A DNA stretch of 64,000 bases. It comes from Sebastes aleutianus. Lineage: Eukaryota; Chordata; Actinopteri; Perciformes; Sebastidae. This document shows positions 1 to 12,400 of this stretch, one piece after another (positions within the stretch are counted from its first letter, which is position 1; the number at the start of each line of letters is the position of its first letter). The stretch is from contig CAKAKS010000031.1 of NCBI GenBank assembly GCA_916700875.1, forward strand, positions 11,503,624-11,567,623, given 5' to 3'. Below the pieces are notes generated by a model, which saw nothing but the letters and a program-made list of their open reading frames with translations, ran no database searches and was not told the origin of the DNA. Made by a program: the position numbers and the translations under genes.

Positions 1-1491
1 CAAAACCCAGGAGCTGGACCCTGAAAAGAACTCAAAGAAACCCTCATTTCTTGTGATACGACGGTGTATTTTTGTTGTTCATGATGGGTAAGAGCAAAAG
101 ATAAAGTACCTACAATGTACAAGGTAAGGTAAAACAGGAGTGGTGCTGGTCTAGACAGTTTTCTGTGAAGAGTCTTCACCCTTTCAAGTGGGTGGAGGCT
201 CACAGAACCTAGTACTGTAGAGTACATTCGCTGTACCTAATCATGAAGGCATAGTCAAGCCTGTGCTGCAGCCAGTTGGAATAAAAATAAGGTATGCTCT
301 ATATTGCACAGACAAACAATCTACCTCTAAACGTCTGAGTTTAGTCCAAAAATAGCTCTCTGAAGCCCTTTGCAATGATGATATATTATATATAATATCC
401 TCACTTTCCAAAAATATCTTCATTCTCTAAGTGTAGAGCTGAACTTTATCCTCACAAAGATAGAAATACAAGAGTACAAACACTCACAAAGCCACTCTCC
501 TTATCCATCTATCACTATATTATTGGAAGTCCAAGCCCATATGGCTGAATGACACTTGGCCAAAACTCTTTTCCCCAGAGACTAAAAGTCCTACAGCTGT
601 CTAAAGTGGTGAATACATTTAAAATATCACCCACTACTGGCTAATAACCCCTGAAACAGCTTGAGAATACAGTTTTCGTTCAGAGTCTTTGACTGAAGAT
701 GAATCAATGGGGTGAGCGAATGAAGTTGATGATGACACTTAAACAGGGGGCTCTTCCTTTTAATATGGACCTCACAGTATCACTGTCTAAAAATAGTTTT
801 TTTGTTCAATACTTTCTAGAGCCAAAACATAACTTCAAAGGGTAATTAGATTTACTTTATGCCAATAGCTGGTCTTGAGGGACTGCTGAATGCATTACTG
901 AAACATCAGAAATAAAGAATAAGGCTAGTCTTACTGTATACCTTTCTTGTCAACAAATCATATGAAATTTAATATCACTGCCCCAAACTCATTCATTCAC
1001 TGAAGATGGAAATCTTTAAAAATGGGCCACAAATACATAGTTTAACTTCAGAACAAAGGGTGAGTAGCTTCCTAAAACTGCTGGGCACTGTAAATTTGTT
1101 TTTTAGCAAACGTTACTCAACAGGAGTAAATAGTGTATCTTTTGGGGACTATTTTCATCTGCGGATTGATACATGCTACATAGTATTTGCGGCAACAAGA
1201 TAGCCTTTGTTGGGATTTACTCAAAATAAACGACCATGATGCCCATGATTCACAGTAACCTGTCAACCAGTGTAATGGTGTGGCTCATTGATGCGTTTTT
1301 GGACAACAATGGAGCTCTATGGCACATGCTATGTAGCAGAGATAATGATTCCTTGAAATTGCTGTTAATATTATGCTATTTACTATCTGTTTTTTGTTTA
1401 GATTATTTATAATGTATTATTATTAGTTTCCCACTGGAACCGGCCTATTGTGTGTAACATGGGCACCTTCCGCTGGGCCTCATGTGTCAAC

Positions 1492-1762
1492 TTAAAGGAA
1501 CAGTGTGTAACATTTTGGGGGATCTATTAGCAGAAATGGAATATGATATTCATAATTTTCATTAGTGTGCGATCTCCTGAAACTAAGAATCGTTGTGTTT
1601 TCGTTACCTTAGAATGAGCCCTTCATATCTACATACAGAGTCTGCCATGTTGCTCCACCATATGGTCTTGGAAAGGGTGGAGTGAGCGGAGGTGTATTCA
1701 GTTGGTTGCAATCTGCAACCACACCACTAGATGCTGTCAAATCCTATACACTGTATCTTTAA
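1492..1762 (-). mobile_element. TTAA-flanked miniature transposon, short copy
   Basis: Begins TTAAAGGAACAGTGTGTAAC and ends ACACTGTATCTTTAA, so it has inverted ends inside TTAA tetranucleotides. The inner sequence, with ATTCGTTGTGTTTTCGTTA-like and CCACACCACTAGATG words, is the reverse complement of parts of 26964-27481, a 518-bp relative. There is no coding capacity, so it is non-autonomous. The TTAA target suggests piggyBac-type mobilisation. Confidence 0.8.
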
Positions 1763-2377
1763 GGGTTGTATTCTGTGTGATAATAAACTAAGTACAATAA
1801 ACTTTAATACGTTTGTTTTTGTTGGTAACAGTGTATTTTCTGCATGTTGTATGTTAAAGAGGGCTTTCAATTACCACAGCGAATGCTTTTGTGATGATAT
1901 TGGTTGCGAGTAATTCGTTGTAGAGTAACTTGTTGAGCTCACCACGTTATCAGTGAATTTGCTGGCCTGATTGTGGCTTCATAAGACATATTTGTGGTGT
2001 TATGTTCTAACCAACCTTTAGTTAAATTATGTCTTTCTTTGTTTAGTCATTTCCGAAGCTTGTCACCTCGAGGCTGCTCAAGATTTCAAACCCCTTGATT
2101 CCAAAATCACTACAGGAATCGCTTCCTGACTTTATGGTAACAGAGGTTGTAACTCCAGTAATGTGAAACCACTACAATTATGGACGCTGGCTGGTTTATG
2201 TGAACTCCCTGTACAGGCTAAAGATAATATTCATGCCTGATAAATTTCATTTGTCTCTCCCTTTACCATTTTCTCGCCATGACTAAAAGGCAAAATTATT
2301 CCTGGGCGCCAACCTAATGCCAGCGGCTATGATTATTGTCATCATTACAGCTACATTCATGCCCTTTATGCCCCTTT

Positions 2378-2700
2378 TTTTTTCCCTCCACAGCGACCAT
2401 TCTCTGTGGTTTTACTGCCTTTCTCTGTCTCTTTATGATTTCTTCTATCTGTCCTTGGAGTCAAGTCATCTATCTTTCCTAACATCTCTTCTTTTTCTTC
2501 TCTTGTCTTTATTATCTTTCTTCATCCTCAGGTGTCCCCATATCTCCTCTTGTCTGGATTCCCCCTTTTCACATATCCCCTCCCCGTCTTTCTGTTCTAT
2601 TTTCATAAAGAGGTGTCACCGTATCTCCCCTCTCCTTCTTGCATGTCATGTCACTCACTCTCTCCTCCGTCTGTCCCATCTCTGTTCTCTCTGTATTCAT
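2378..2700 (+). repeat. Pyrimidine-rich tract
   Basis: About 320 bp dominated by C and T on the plus strand (TTTTTTCCCTCC, CTTCTTTTTCTTCTCTTG and similar). The open frame through it is Leu/Ser/Phe-rich because of the base bias and is not considered coding. Confidence 0.6.
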
Positions 2701-3724
2701 CCTGAGCCGGTGAAACAAACAGAGAACTGGCTTTGATATGGCTCCAATTCCCATGCCCCCATGGTCTGTCTATGCCGCGTTTGTGCGTGTAGGTTTCCAA
2801 GTTTACCCTTCCAGGCTCTGTGGTGATAATGGCCGGGGGTGAAGCGGAGTCGCGGCTGTGCGATTGGCCTCTTATTCACACACATGCGCATACACACATC
2901 AAAGAGCTTGGAGCAAGACCGAAGACAGAACACAGACCACTAAACAACTGACGGTAAAAGAGCTTCCTGTATTCACATACTGCAGGGGGGATTAGGGACA
3001 TCCAGGCTCCCACTGAGAATGGCCTCAAAGGACTCCGTGGTTGTTTTTTAGGGGTATTTTTAAAATCCAAAAATGCCTCTTTCAGAGCCTAATACACACA
3101 CACAAGCACACGTTTCTCAAACAAACAGTGTTAGACCAGTTTACACCTGCCATAAACATGCCCATGTGATCAGATGACCGTGGTGCTCTGATGGAAGCAG
3201 GCGTTGTGACCTTGACACTCAGCTGCTACAGTGGAGCTGCTGCCTGTGATTACACTGGGCGAGCTCCAAGGTTTGAGCGTGTTCCACTGTGTGAATGTGA
3301 AGCAGAGTGTTGGCGAAAAACAGGCCATGTGTGCTACGTCAAAATAACAGATAAAAGGTTAAAAAAATATTTTGACACGTGGAAAAAAAACAATCAAATG
3401 CAAATGTGCCTCTAATCAGCATATTGCAGCTATGCCAACAAAATAATGTGCGTGGATACAACTAGGGTGACTGCCAAAATAAAATAAACTCAAATAAAAT
3501 CTAAATAAATGTCATGATAAAATGCACTGAATGGAAGATAACAAATTTCACACTTTCATAGATTTTTTTCCAGGTGAAATGTCTTATCTATTAGTTGTAT
3601 AAGTTGATTTAAATTACGCTCTCTGAAAACGCTGCAAGCAGCAAATACTGGGAGGCGAGCAATCGCCCAATCCAAACAGGTTGTGTCTAGAAGTTAACAC
3701 AGAAGTGGCGACACTGATGTGAGA

Positions 3725-4306
3725 TGGTTAAGGTTAGGCATTGACCTTGAACGGTTAAGGTTAGGCACTGACCTTGATCTGTTAGGCATTGACCTTGAAT
3801 GGTTAAGGTTAGGCATTGACCTCAAATGGTTATGGTTACGCACTGCCCTTGATCGGTTCGGCATTGACCTAGAACGGTTAAGTTTAGGCATTGACCTGGA
3901 ACGATTAAGGTTAGTCATTGACCTTGAATGGTTAAGGTTAGGCATTGACCTCAAACGGTTAAGTTAAGGCATTGACCTCGAACGATTAAGGTTAGGCATT
4001 GACCTCAAACGGTTAAGGTTAGGCATTGACCTTGAATGGTTAAGGTTAGGCTTTGACCTACAATGGTTAAGGTTAGGCATTGACCTTGAACAGTTAAGGT
4101 TAGGCATTGACCTTGAATGGATAAGGTTAGGCATTGACCTCGAAAGGTTAAGGTTAGGCATTGACCTTGAATGCTTAAGGTTAGGCATTGACCTCGAAAG
4201 GTTAAGGTTAGGCATTGACCTCGAAAGGTTAAGGTTAGACATTGACCTTGAAAGGGTAAGGTTAGACATTGACCTTGAAAGGGTAACGTTAGACATTGAC
4301 CTTGAT
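3725..4306 (+). repeat. 27-bp minisatellite, about 22 units
   Basis: Tandem units near GGTTAAGGTTAGGCATTGAC plus CTTGAAT, counted by the recurring GCATTGACC word. Most later units are exactly 27 bp; a few early ones are shortened. Because 27 is a multiple of three, open frames run through it on both strands (plus: LRLGIDLER-like; minus: SRSMPNLNH-like 9-residue repeats). No start-site context, splice signal or family match supports a protein. The unit contains TTAAGGTTAGG, reminiscent of but not equal to vertebrate telomere repeats. Confidence 0.92.
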
Positions 4307-4513
4307 TGCAAGTATTTAGTCATTAACCAAAGTATCACCAAAGTTATTACAATTCATCCTGAGGGGGACATGAGGGGATATGAATGTGTGTATCAAATTT
4401 CATGGCAATACATCTATTAATTGTTACGACATTTCAATCAAAACCACAAATGTCAACCTCACGGTGGTGCCAGCAGAAAAGATAAGGTATGACAAATGTC
4501 ATCCTCAGCATTG

Positions 4514-4880
4514 AATAGGCGTTATCAGTCGCTAAAAGCACCATAGATGTGGGTCATTAGGGGCCTACTACGTTGTAAAAGTGAAAACGATCATGTTGTA
4601 ACACCATGTAAAACTGAATGAAATGGGGTTAGTTACTTATTTGGGTTCAGGCAACAAATACACTTTGTTAAGTTAAGGGAAAAACATTGTGTTTTGGCTT
4701 GGAATAACGTTTAAAAAGTGAAACTTAACACTTGTGAACACAAAGACAAATCTCACAAGGGATTCAAATCCCAACCTCCTGGGTGAAAACAGCGTGTTTT
4801 TATGTCCCATCCATCGCCCCCGACCTCCACTCCATACGGAGTTTCACGCTGTCTATACTACAGCGCCTGACTTCCACTTC
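4514..4880 (+). mobile_element. Partial inverted-repeat element, same family as 51591-52170
   Basis: Begins GTTATCAGTCGCTAAAAGCA with CATAGATGTGGGTCATTAGG, matching the terminal repeat at 52090-52160 in reverse complement. The body, with AAACATTGTGTTTTGGCTTG and CATCGCCCCCGACCTCCAC, matches the centre of that element. The far end is missing. Confidence 0.68.
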
Positions 4881-6190
4881 TACTGGGAAGTTGGCTCAGA
4901 ATTGTAATCCGATTGTAAAACTTCATCCAAGACTTGAAGCTGCATGTTTGCTAACTTGCATAATTGTTCCATCCTTGTCTCATATTTCTCTTGTAATGCG
5001 TTCCTCTGAGGATTTCCCCTGAGAAGGATATTGCACAGCCTTGCCTTTGGCACCAGCAGGTACCAGAGCTACCAGTGGGCTGATGCTCTGGTGGAGTGTT
5101 ACAACTCTATTTTTCTCAGAGAAATGTAATCATTTATCGCTAGAGGAAACAGGCAGTGGTGATTCATCATTTATACCTTAAATGTAATCAATCAGTATGT
5201 CTTTATAATCAATTTTTAATAAAGACAGAAGAGGTCAAAATAGGTCACTGGCTTCATGCTACACACCTTTTTCGCTCTGGGTGAGAGATCACTGTTGGGG
5301 GTATGGCTTTGATCATTTATTTTGTGGAAAAAGTAGCAACAGAGCTTCATTATCAGACACATTTATTTGAAGTTCTTTGGAGAAGCCGCCATGTTATTCA
5401 AACAGAGAAAGACCACGAGAGACATCTCCTTTTGTGGTATTCTATTATGTAACAGTATCATTGTTATTTATTTATGGATCTGGAGTTTATGGCTTTGTAT
5501 TTTATTGGAAAGCACTCAAGAGAGGCGTTATATAAATCGACTTTTAGCTTACTTACTATACTGTCGGCACAGGAGAGCACTGTACATTGTACTTCAAAAG
5601 TAAAGGTAAAAGAGCTTCAGATATGGACCACACTTCAGCTATCTTGGTTTGCAAAATATTGTAAACCAAAATAACATCTAACATAACAGATTAGGCCACG
5701 TGACGTGTCATCCTATCACGTCTAAAGGCAAAAGCTGGCCCCTCATTTGCGCTGTTGTAATGGGGGTTTCAGACACTGTTGGACGATCTGACAAGCACTT
5801 CACTTGAAGCATACTGATGCCTTAAGCCCCAAAGCAAAGCTTACTTCAATTCTCAACTCTACTCTCAAACTTTGGTTAGTGACAAAGAATGAGATCATGG
5901 ATATTATGTACAAAGGGGGGGGTTAAAATTACATTTCTCTGCAGATTGACTGTGACAGCTTGAAGAACTCAAAGTCTTGTGCACGACCCATTAGGAGTGT
6001 GCAGAACTGGGCCACCCTAGAGGGACTACATCTTCCAACATGCCAGGAGGAGCTAAAGGAAGGTTGGAGCAACTGGGATCTCAACAGGCAGCTAAAAAAT
6101 CATGTCAATCAATGATGATACAATCTCATATCTGTGTGTTTATAGCCTTCGTTACTGATGGAAGAAGAAAGGGTTTTTATGGCTACTCAC

Positions 6191-6448
6191 CATCAGACCA
6201 CCTCATGGCGTCGTCCAGTTGTGGCGGCAGACCCTTCCAAAGCGTGCTGTCTTTAGGGTAGCCCATGTCCATACGCCTCAGGTGGTCATCGTAGCGCCAG
6301 TAGTGGCTGTCCTTGAAGAAGTAGGTTTTGTCGTTGTGTAGCCAAACAAAGGCCGCATCAATTCCTTCCAAGGGTAGGCCGAAGTCAGTAATTGGACGAG
6401 GGTAGCCCTCCTCCACGATATTGTCTTTAAATACCCAGTACTTTAGAC
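6191..6448 (-). CDS. mmp17: mmp17 exon, hemopexin blades II-III, last exon visible
   Basis: 258 bp, joined residues 359-443. The acceptor is CCTCTTCAG and the donor GTGAGTAG. It encodes LKYWVFKDN, EEGYPRPITDFGLP, GIDAAFVWLHNDKTYFFKD, HYWRYDDH, LWKGLPPQLDDAMRWSDG. It finishes blade II, contains blade III and stops at the entry to blade IV in phase 1. The expected continuation (a YFF strand, a YWKV strand, the closing cysteine and a hydrophobic GPI-signal tail) was looked for by eye in 1-6190 on the minus strand and not found, so at least one more exon lies beyond the low-coordinate end. Confidence 0.96.
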
Positions 6449-9400
6449 CTGAAGAGGGTGGACACAGAAAATCGACCTATCAATCTATAGCTTTTCTACA
6501 TCACACACATAGCAGACAGTGTATGCACTGGAGATGATACATTTGAAAAGATGACAGACCTGAAAGATCATGAAATAAAGATTCACACATACTTTTTGTT
6601 ACGCAGCCAAGGGAGAACGTCCTCTGCCAGGAAAGCTGTTATACATTTTATATCAAATGTGAAACATACCCGTTTCTTAAATTTATAACTCTTCTGCACT
6701 CTGAAAAATAGTCGGAATTTCCTTCCCAGTAAAAAGGTGTGAACTATCTCTTTTTATCTCGCCTCTTTATAGTGTGGATGAACACATTTTAAAAACGTCT
6801 GCCAGTCAAGAGAAGTTTAAACAAAAAAAACTTTAACTTGAACTCTTTTTCGAACTGTTTACTTGTGACAGAAAGAGAGAAGAAATAAGAAAAGAAAATC
6901 CTGTGATTGCTGATGCTCACTGACACTATTGAACCAGACTTATTCCAAGATCTGATAACACATTGGGATGTAGATGTTTTTTCTTTGTACTGTACCTTTG
7001 AAAAAGACTATTTTGTGGTCCCCAGGCCTCTCATACACAGCATCCACGCCGTCCAGATTGGTTGGGAGGCCCCTCCAGAAGCGATGGATCTGAGCCGGAC
7101 GCAGAGACACCAGGTGCTTCTCTCTTGTTAGTCGCCAGAAGTACTTTCCTATAAGGAACAGGGCTCTCATTAGGATCCATACTAAAAATGTGCGTGCGCA
7201 CAAAAGCCGAAAATGGCGTGCGCCGAAAAAGAATCAGACTTTTAAAACTGTGCGTACGCCCATCTGAAGGCAATGTTCCCTTTATAAATCACAATCCACC
7301 TGGAAATGTGCGCGCGTGAATCAGCCTCATATCTCGTCCTCGACATGTCCACATTCAACCATAAATGGTCAATGCAAAGCACCTCATGAATGTTTCTGTA
7401 TAGAAATGAGCCTGCTGGTCAGTGGATCCTTACGGTGAATCTCGGTGACTACCGAGAGCAAACACTCGTTCCCTCCTAATCCAACCATTCACGTAGTCCT
7501 CACAGTGCCAGTACATCCGCCATGCAGCATGTTACAAGTGTTACCGCAGTGTTTATATGTTTACAGCAATCAGACTGATCGATTCACGTGTCAAAATGAT
7601 CGCGACAATCAGTAATATCCCCCACCCTGGATATCAGGGAATCACAGGCTAACGTTCCCTCCCACAGATTTAAGTAATAAGTGAATAATATTCCAGCAGT
7701 TTGATCACAAATCTCTAAAATAAAATCATTACTCATTGAAGGATACCTTGAGTAAGATAGCCTGCAAGGTTCCCAAGGTTCTGCCCTTGGAGTGGAAGAG
7801 GCTCAGAAGTCTGGGAGTGTATTCATCCAGCTCGGACATGAACTTTTGTAGTTCATTCAAATTCAAGTACAGTAAAAATGTAAAAGAGTGTAATGCAGGA
7901 TAACATGGTTCAGGTTGTCATTGGCATTCGAATTGCACTGTGAATATGGAAGTCAATTTTCAAGGTTGACTAGTTGGGTTGTTTGAACTAAAAATTAGGG
8001 TTAGCTGCAGATATGAATTCATTTATTATAAAACTTAGTTGTTACCTTTCCTCTGCAGTTTGTCTATTGTCATCTTTACCTTCAGCAGAGTTGACTCTTG
8101 TGACATTTCAGAAGGCTTAAAAAATGAAGTCTCGCTATTCTGTCAAAAAACATAATGTCGTGCATCAGACAATAACCAAAATATAACAGGCTGAGTCATG
8201 TCCCTCAAGGATTAGTCCTGGTTAAACATGTGTGGCAGGGCAATGTCATCCCATATGGAATGGGCTGACTAGAACTGCAAGCACAATCTACATCTTGATC
8301 AATTCAAAATGTCTGAGAAAACATTCAAAAGGCAAAATGATTGTAACAAATGATCTATAAACCTTTAACGCCATCTCTTTTAAAAAAGACTAAAAAAGGG
8401 TTGCAAAATGTCAGGTAAAGTTCAGCATGCTTTGCTAACACTGCCGCTGCTGAAGTAAGTGAGTCTGTTTCTTGTTTCTGTTGTCAGTGGGAGGCTCGGG
8501 GTCATTCCTCCAGAGGGCAAGCATGAAAGCCTGATGTAATTTTTGGACTGCAGTCTCTCGGCAGGGCTCAACCGGCTCAGCTGGGTGTCTGCATCTGCCC
8601 CAGTCTCTCATCCGCTTTCCTTTTCTCTCTCTACTTTTTTTAAAATTTGGTTTCATTTCCACTCATTTAGCTAATTTCGTTTTTTATTTTCCCCACGCTG
8701 CTCTGTAGCTTTGCGTCTTGTCTTTCTCCCCTTTGTGATTTGGTACCTTTGAAAAAGAAGGCCTCTCCTCGTATCTGGGCCACTGCATCAAAGTGACTGG
8801 TGCATCTGTCCGGGGCATCTCGCGTCAGCCTGAGAGAGATGTGAAGAAAGTAGGAGGAGAGAAGATTGTGAAAAGAGGGGGAAAAAAAGAACCTTTTCTG
8901 TAAAAGTGGACACTCTAAATCTTTGAACACTGATGGTTCTGTGCTCTGATGAGTCACCTATCATCTAAAAATGATTTACTACATATTTATAAAAGTGTAT
9001 TTGTCAAAACATCCATTAATAATTGTTTTCTTTAAATTAGATATGTGTTTTCAAGATCTTTTTATGCATCTAAATTTTGTTCACTTTTCATCCACTGTGT
9101 ATGGTTGCCCTGCGCATGAATCAGTGAAACCAGGCTTAACAGGGAAAGAGATGCTACCAGGCTGACATGGTGAGGTCCCTCAGTGCATTTATCCCCGGGG
9201 GTTTTAAGTGATTTAAAGCACTGACGTGGCCGGCCTGCCAATGATGAAGCCATTAGCACCACAGGGCCGAGAGTGGGAGCCCGCCAGGCCTTATATTACC
9301 GACAAAGGTCTCTATTCAGAGCTCTATTAACACTACACCACTGCCTAGTGGTCAGTATTGGTGCCCTTGTCAGGCCTAATCCAGCTTTTTCACGCATCAT

Positions 9401-12400
9401 GACCTGATGGAGTCGGTGGGAAATGATTAATGAAGGCGGTGAAAGTCTGAAAGGAAAAGATGGTTAAATATCGCATCACTGCCTGTTTAGCTTAGCCCTC
9501 CTTCTTAGTGCTGCCTTGCTGCTTACTGTAGTATGTGTGCACATGTGTGAGTCCTCTGAAACTAATTTGAATTGCACCAACCTTCAGAATTAATATTTTT
9601 TTTTGTGTTTTGTCTTTCGTTGGACCTCTTGGGTGCTACTTTAAGGTTAGTGCTGGTTTGGGTGTGTGTGTGAGCGAGTGTATGTACACTCAAAATACAT
9701 AAATGGACATAATTAAGCCAAATTATCCTTGATATTTTGAAAAAACAACGGGCTGATAGCCGCCCAACTTGCTTTAGGGAATTACTTAATTAGACGGGCA
9801 GGCTCCCAAGCTCATTCTCGGCCTCTTTTCTAATTTGGTTTGTTGGCACCTCATGACTTCATATCAAGCACCAAAAAACTATTTTTACAATAATGGTGCG
9901 TATTCCTACATGGATTCATTACATTGTCTCTCAGTGGAAGTGAAGGAAAAAGTAAGAAAATTAAAAAAAAACAATCACAATATAATTATGCTGACATACA
10001 GGGAATCATCATAAAAATAGAAATCTCTTATAGTGAGATCCAATACTGTTATCCTGCAATAAATGCCACCTGTATGGTGTTTATTTAGTCTCAAAAATAT
10101 TGTGTGCATAAAAACCAGGCATGTGCATGTAAATATGAGTGCATAGAACAGTATATATGTTTATGCCAGTGTTTGAATACATATGTTTATACAGGTGTCT
10201 AAATATACAGTAGGCTATATGTTTATGCAGGTGTGTGAATATATAGGTTTATGCAGGTGTGTGAATATACTGTATATGTTTAGGCAGGTGTTTGAATATG
10301 TGCTTATGCAGGTGTGTGAACATATAGGTTTATGCAAGTGAGTGAATATACAGTATATGTCCATGCAGGTGTGTGAATAAACAGGTTTATGCAAGTGAGT
10401 GAATATATATACTGTATGTTCATGCTGGTGTGTGAATATATGTTTATGCAGGTGGGTGAATGTATATGTTTTTGCAGGTGTGTGTGGATATATATGTTTA
10501 GGGAAGTGTGTGAATCAGCTTCGCTGTTCTGTTAGAGTTAAACCATGGTCTACATAATTCTGACAATGATTAGGACACCAGGCATCTTAGAAAACATAAA
10601 CATTTCAAACATTTAATTTTCATGATTGAAAACTTTTGAACGGTGGTGTGTGTGTATCACAAGAGAGAGATAGATCAGGCCAGAAACTGTGGGTATTGAA
10701 AGTGACCAATCAAAGGAGCGGAGACATCAGTAACTGTCTATTTCATCCCCGCCTTCTAAAGTCTCTCAAAAGTCAATTTGACGAGCGAGTGTGGAGCAGT
10801 GCGAGCGCGTAGGGAGGGTCGAGCTCATGCTTGTCACAGCCCCGTGCTCACGGGACCACATTTGTGCATGCGGCGCAGAAATGCTGCCTCGTGAGGATGT
10901 TTTCCACTCGCAGATACTGTTCTGTGCGCTCATACTACGTGCACGCGTCTGTTTTTTATGTACGTGGTTTTTGAGACTATTTAAACACGATACACCTGTG
11001 TGAGGCCTATTAAGAGTATAGTGTTCTTATGGAAGTAGCTGAACTTCTATTACCCTCACTTTAATATAGCCACTTTTTTATGGCTGTGAAAAACAAGCCT
11101 AGTTAAGGAATTTATATCAGCTTGAAACAGGAAAACATGAACATTAAAAATGTTTATGTGATTTTTGCAGAAGTTTATGAGCATGTCCACCTTTGCCAAC
11201 TGAAGCCATAAGATGTATCTAAGAGCACTTGTCCTAATAAGTTGTGTCCTGAGTGGACTGTGGCTTTTGGTGCCAAAATTGTACTGTGCCATCCCATTTT
11301 TATCGACCCTAGAGATAGATACGGAGGGATTATTGAGGTGGATTTTTTAATGTAGTACTATGACAGTAGATCTTTACATCTTCTACTTACAGGAGAGTGG
11401 ATCTGTTTTCAGGAAGGTCCAGTAGGACAGGAGGTTCAGCCGTCTGGGAGGGGTTGCCTGGTCGGTTTGTGTGGGACACCGAGTCTCTGACACCTAGAAA
11501 GATGTCAAATGTCAATTCAAATGAATATACAACATATATATATATATATATATATAATTCTTGGTTATTTGCTCTACTCCTGTTATTTTGCAATGTTACT
11601 ATTTTCCTACATTGTACCATAGTATAACAGTATGGCACAAATGTGTTTAATTCTCTCCTCCTTTTTGATTGCTTTGTCTATTTGTTCACTCACATACTTC
11701 ACTTCACCCCTCTTCATGTTCACCATTCCCTTTCCTCACACTGCCATTTCCTATCTAAGGTCACATGCCATAACGAGGTCCAATTAACTCCATCCATGTT
11801 TTCATTAAATCGATAACCTTCCTCCACAGAGCTCATCAAATGCTGCTTCCTGCACGAGGAGGCCTCGGTATCTTCAGTCTGCTGAGCTGTCACCAGCGAA
11901 CGGCCGTTCCCACCACTGCACTGGGAAACGGACATAATTACAGCAGAGGCTCTGGAGTCATGGTCAGCAGAGTAGAGGGAAATTCTGTGAAAGCAGTACT
12001 GTATGCCTCCAAAACACGGAGACTTCACCGACGAGACATCAAGAAGAGGCACTCAAATGAAGAGGTAATTTAGCCAGTATTTGGTACAGCGTACAATCAT
12101 GTTTGAGTATACTGTACGTCTAACAGATAATGAAATAATGAGGTGCAGAAAAGTGGAGAAGAGTATGTCAAAGTACTTTGGAAATACTTGGAAAGGCTGA
12201 CTGTTAAATTAATTCAACAATGACTTCCCGCAAATGTTACTTCTACTTATAAAGCGCCCTTCATAGTTCCATGTCGGTCACTTTGTTTCAATTTCCGACA
12301 GCATCTTCCTCAGTATTCCATTACTGAAATACCATTTTTCACGTGTGTGCGCTTTTTGCTGCTTGAGGCAGAATTATTACAGGAAATTCTGATGGAAATG

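Larger units (their letters stand above)
1..6190. other. Non-coding stretch 3' of the last visible mmp17 exon
   Basis: Probably the intron before the final mmp17 exon. It contains a TTAA-flanked miniature transposon (1492-1762), a pyrimidine-rich tract on the plus strand (about 2378-2700), a 27-bp minisatellite (3725-4306) and part of an inverted-repeat element (about 4514-4880). A LINE-like 3' tail near 5490-5560 (sequence like GCGTTATATAAAT) is possible but weak. No exon with blade IV or a tail hydrophobic segment was recognised in either strand. Confidence 0.55.

Noticed and set aside
3694..4341. Repeat proteins (SRSMPNLNH-type) on the minus strand
   Set aside because: Frame is created by a 27-bp tandem repeat and is open on both strands; no gene context.
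6191..7148. Assignment of the hemopexin exons to MMP25
   Set aside because: The phrases AMRWSDG and KYFWRLTR, and the RYDDH motif, fit MMP17 better from memory; a tree would settle it.
10780..10960. CpG-rich patch considered as an internal promoter
   Set aside because: Too short, no initiator or other motif I can defend, and no downstream exon with an upstream-independent start.
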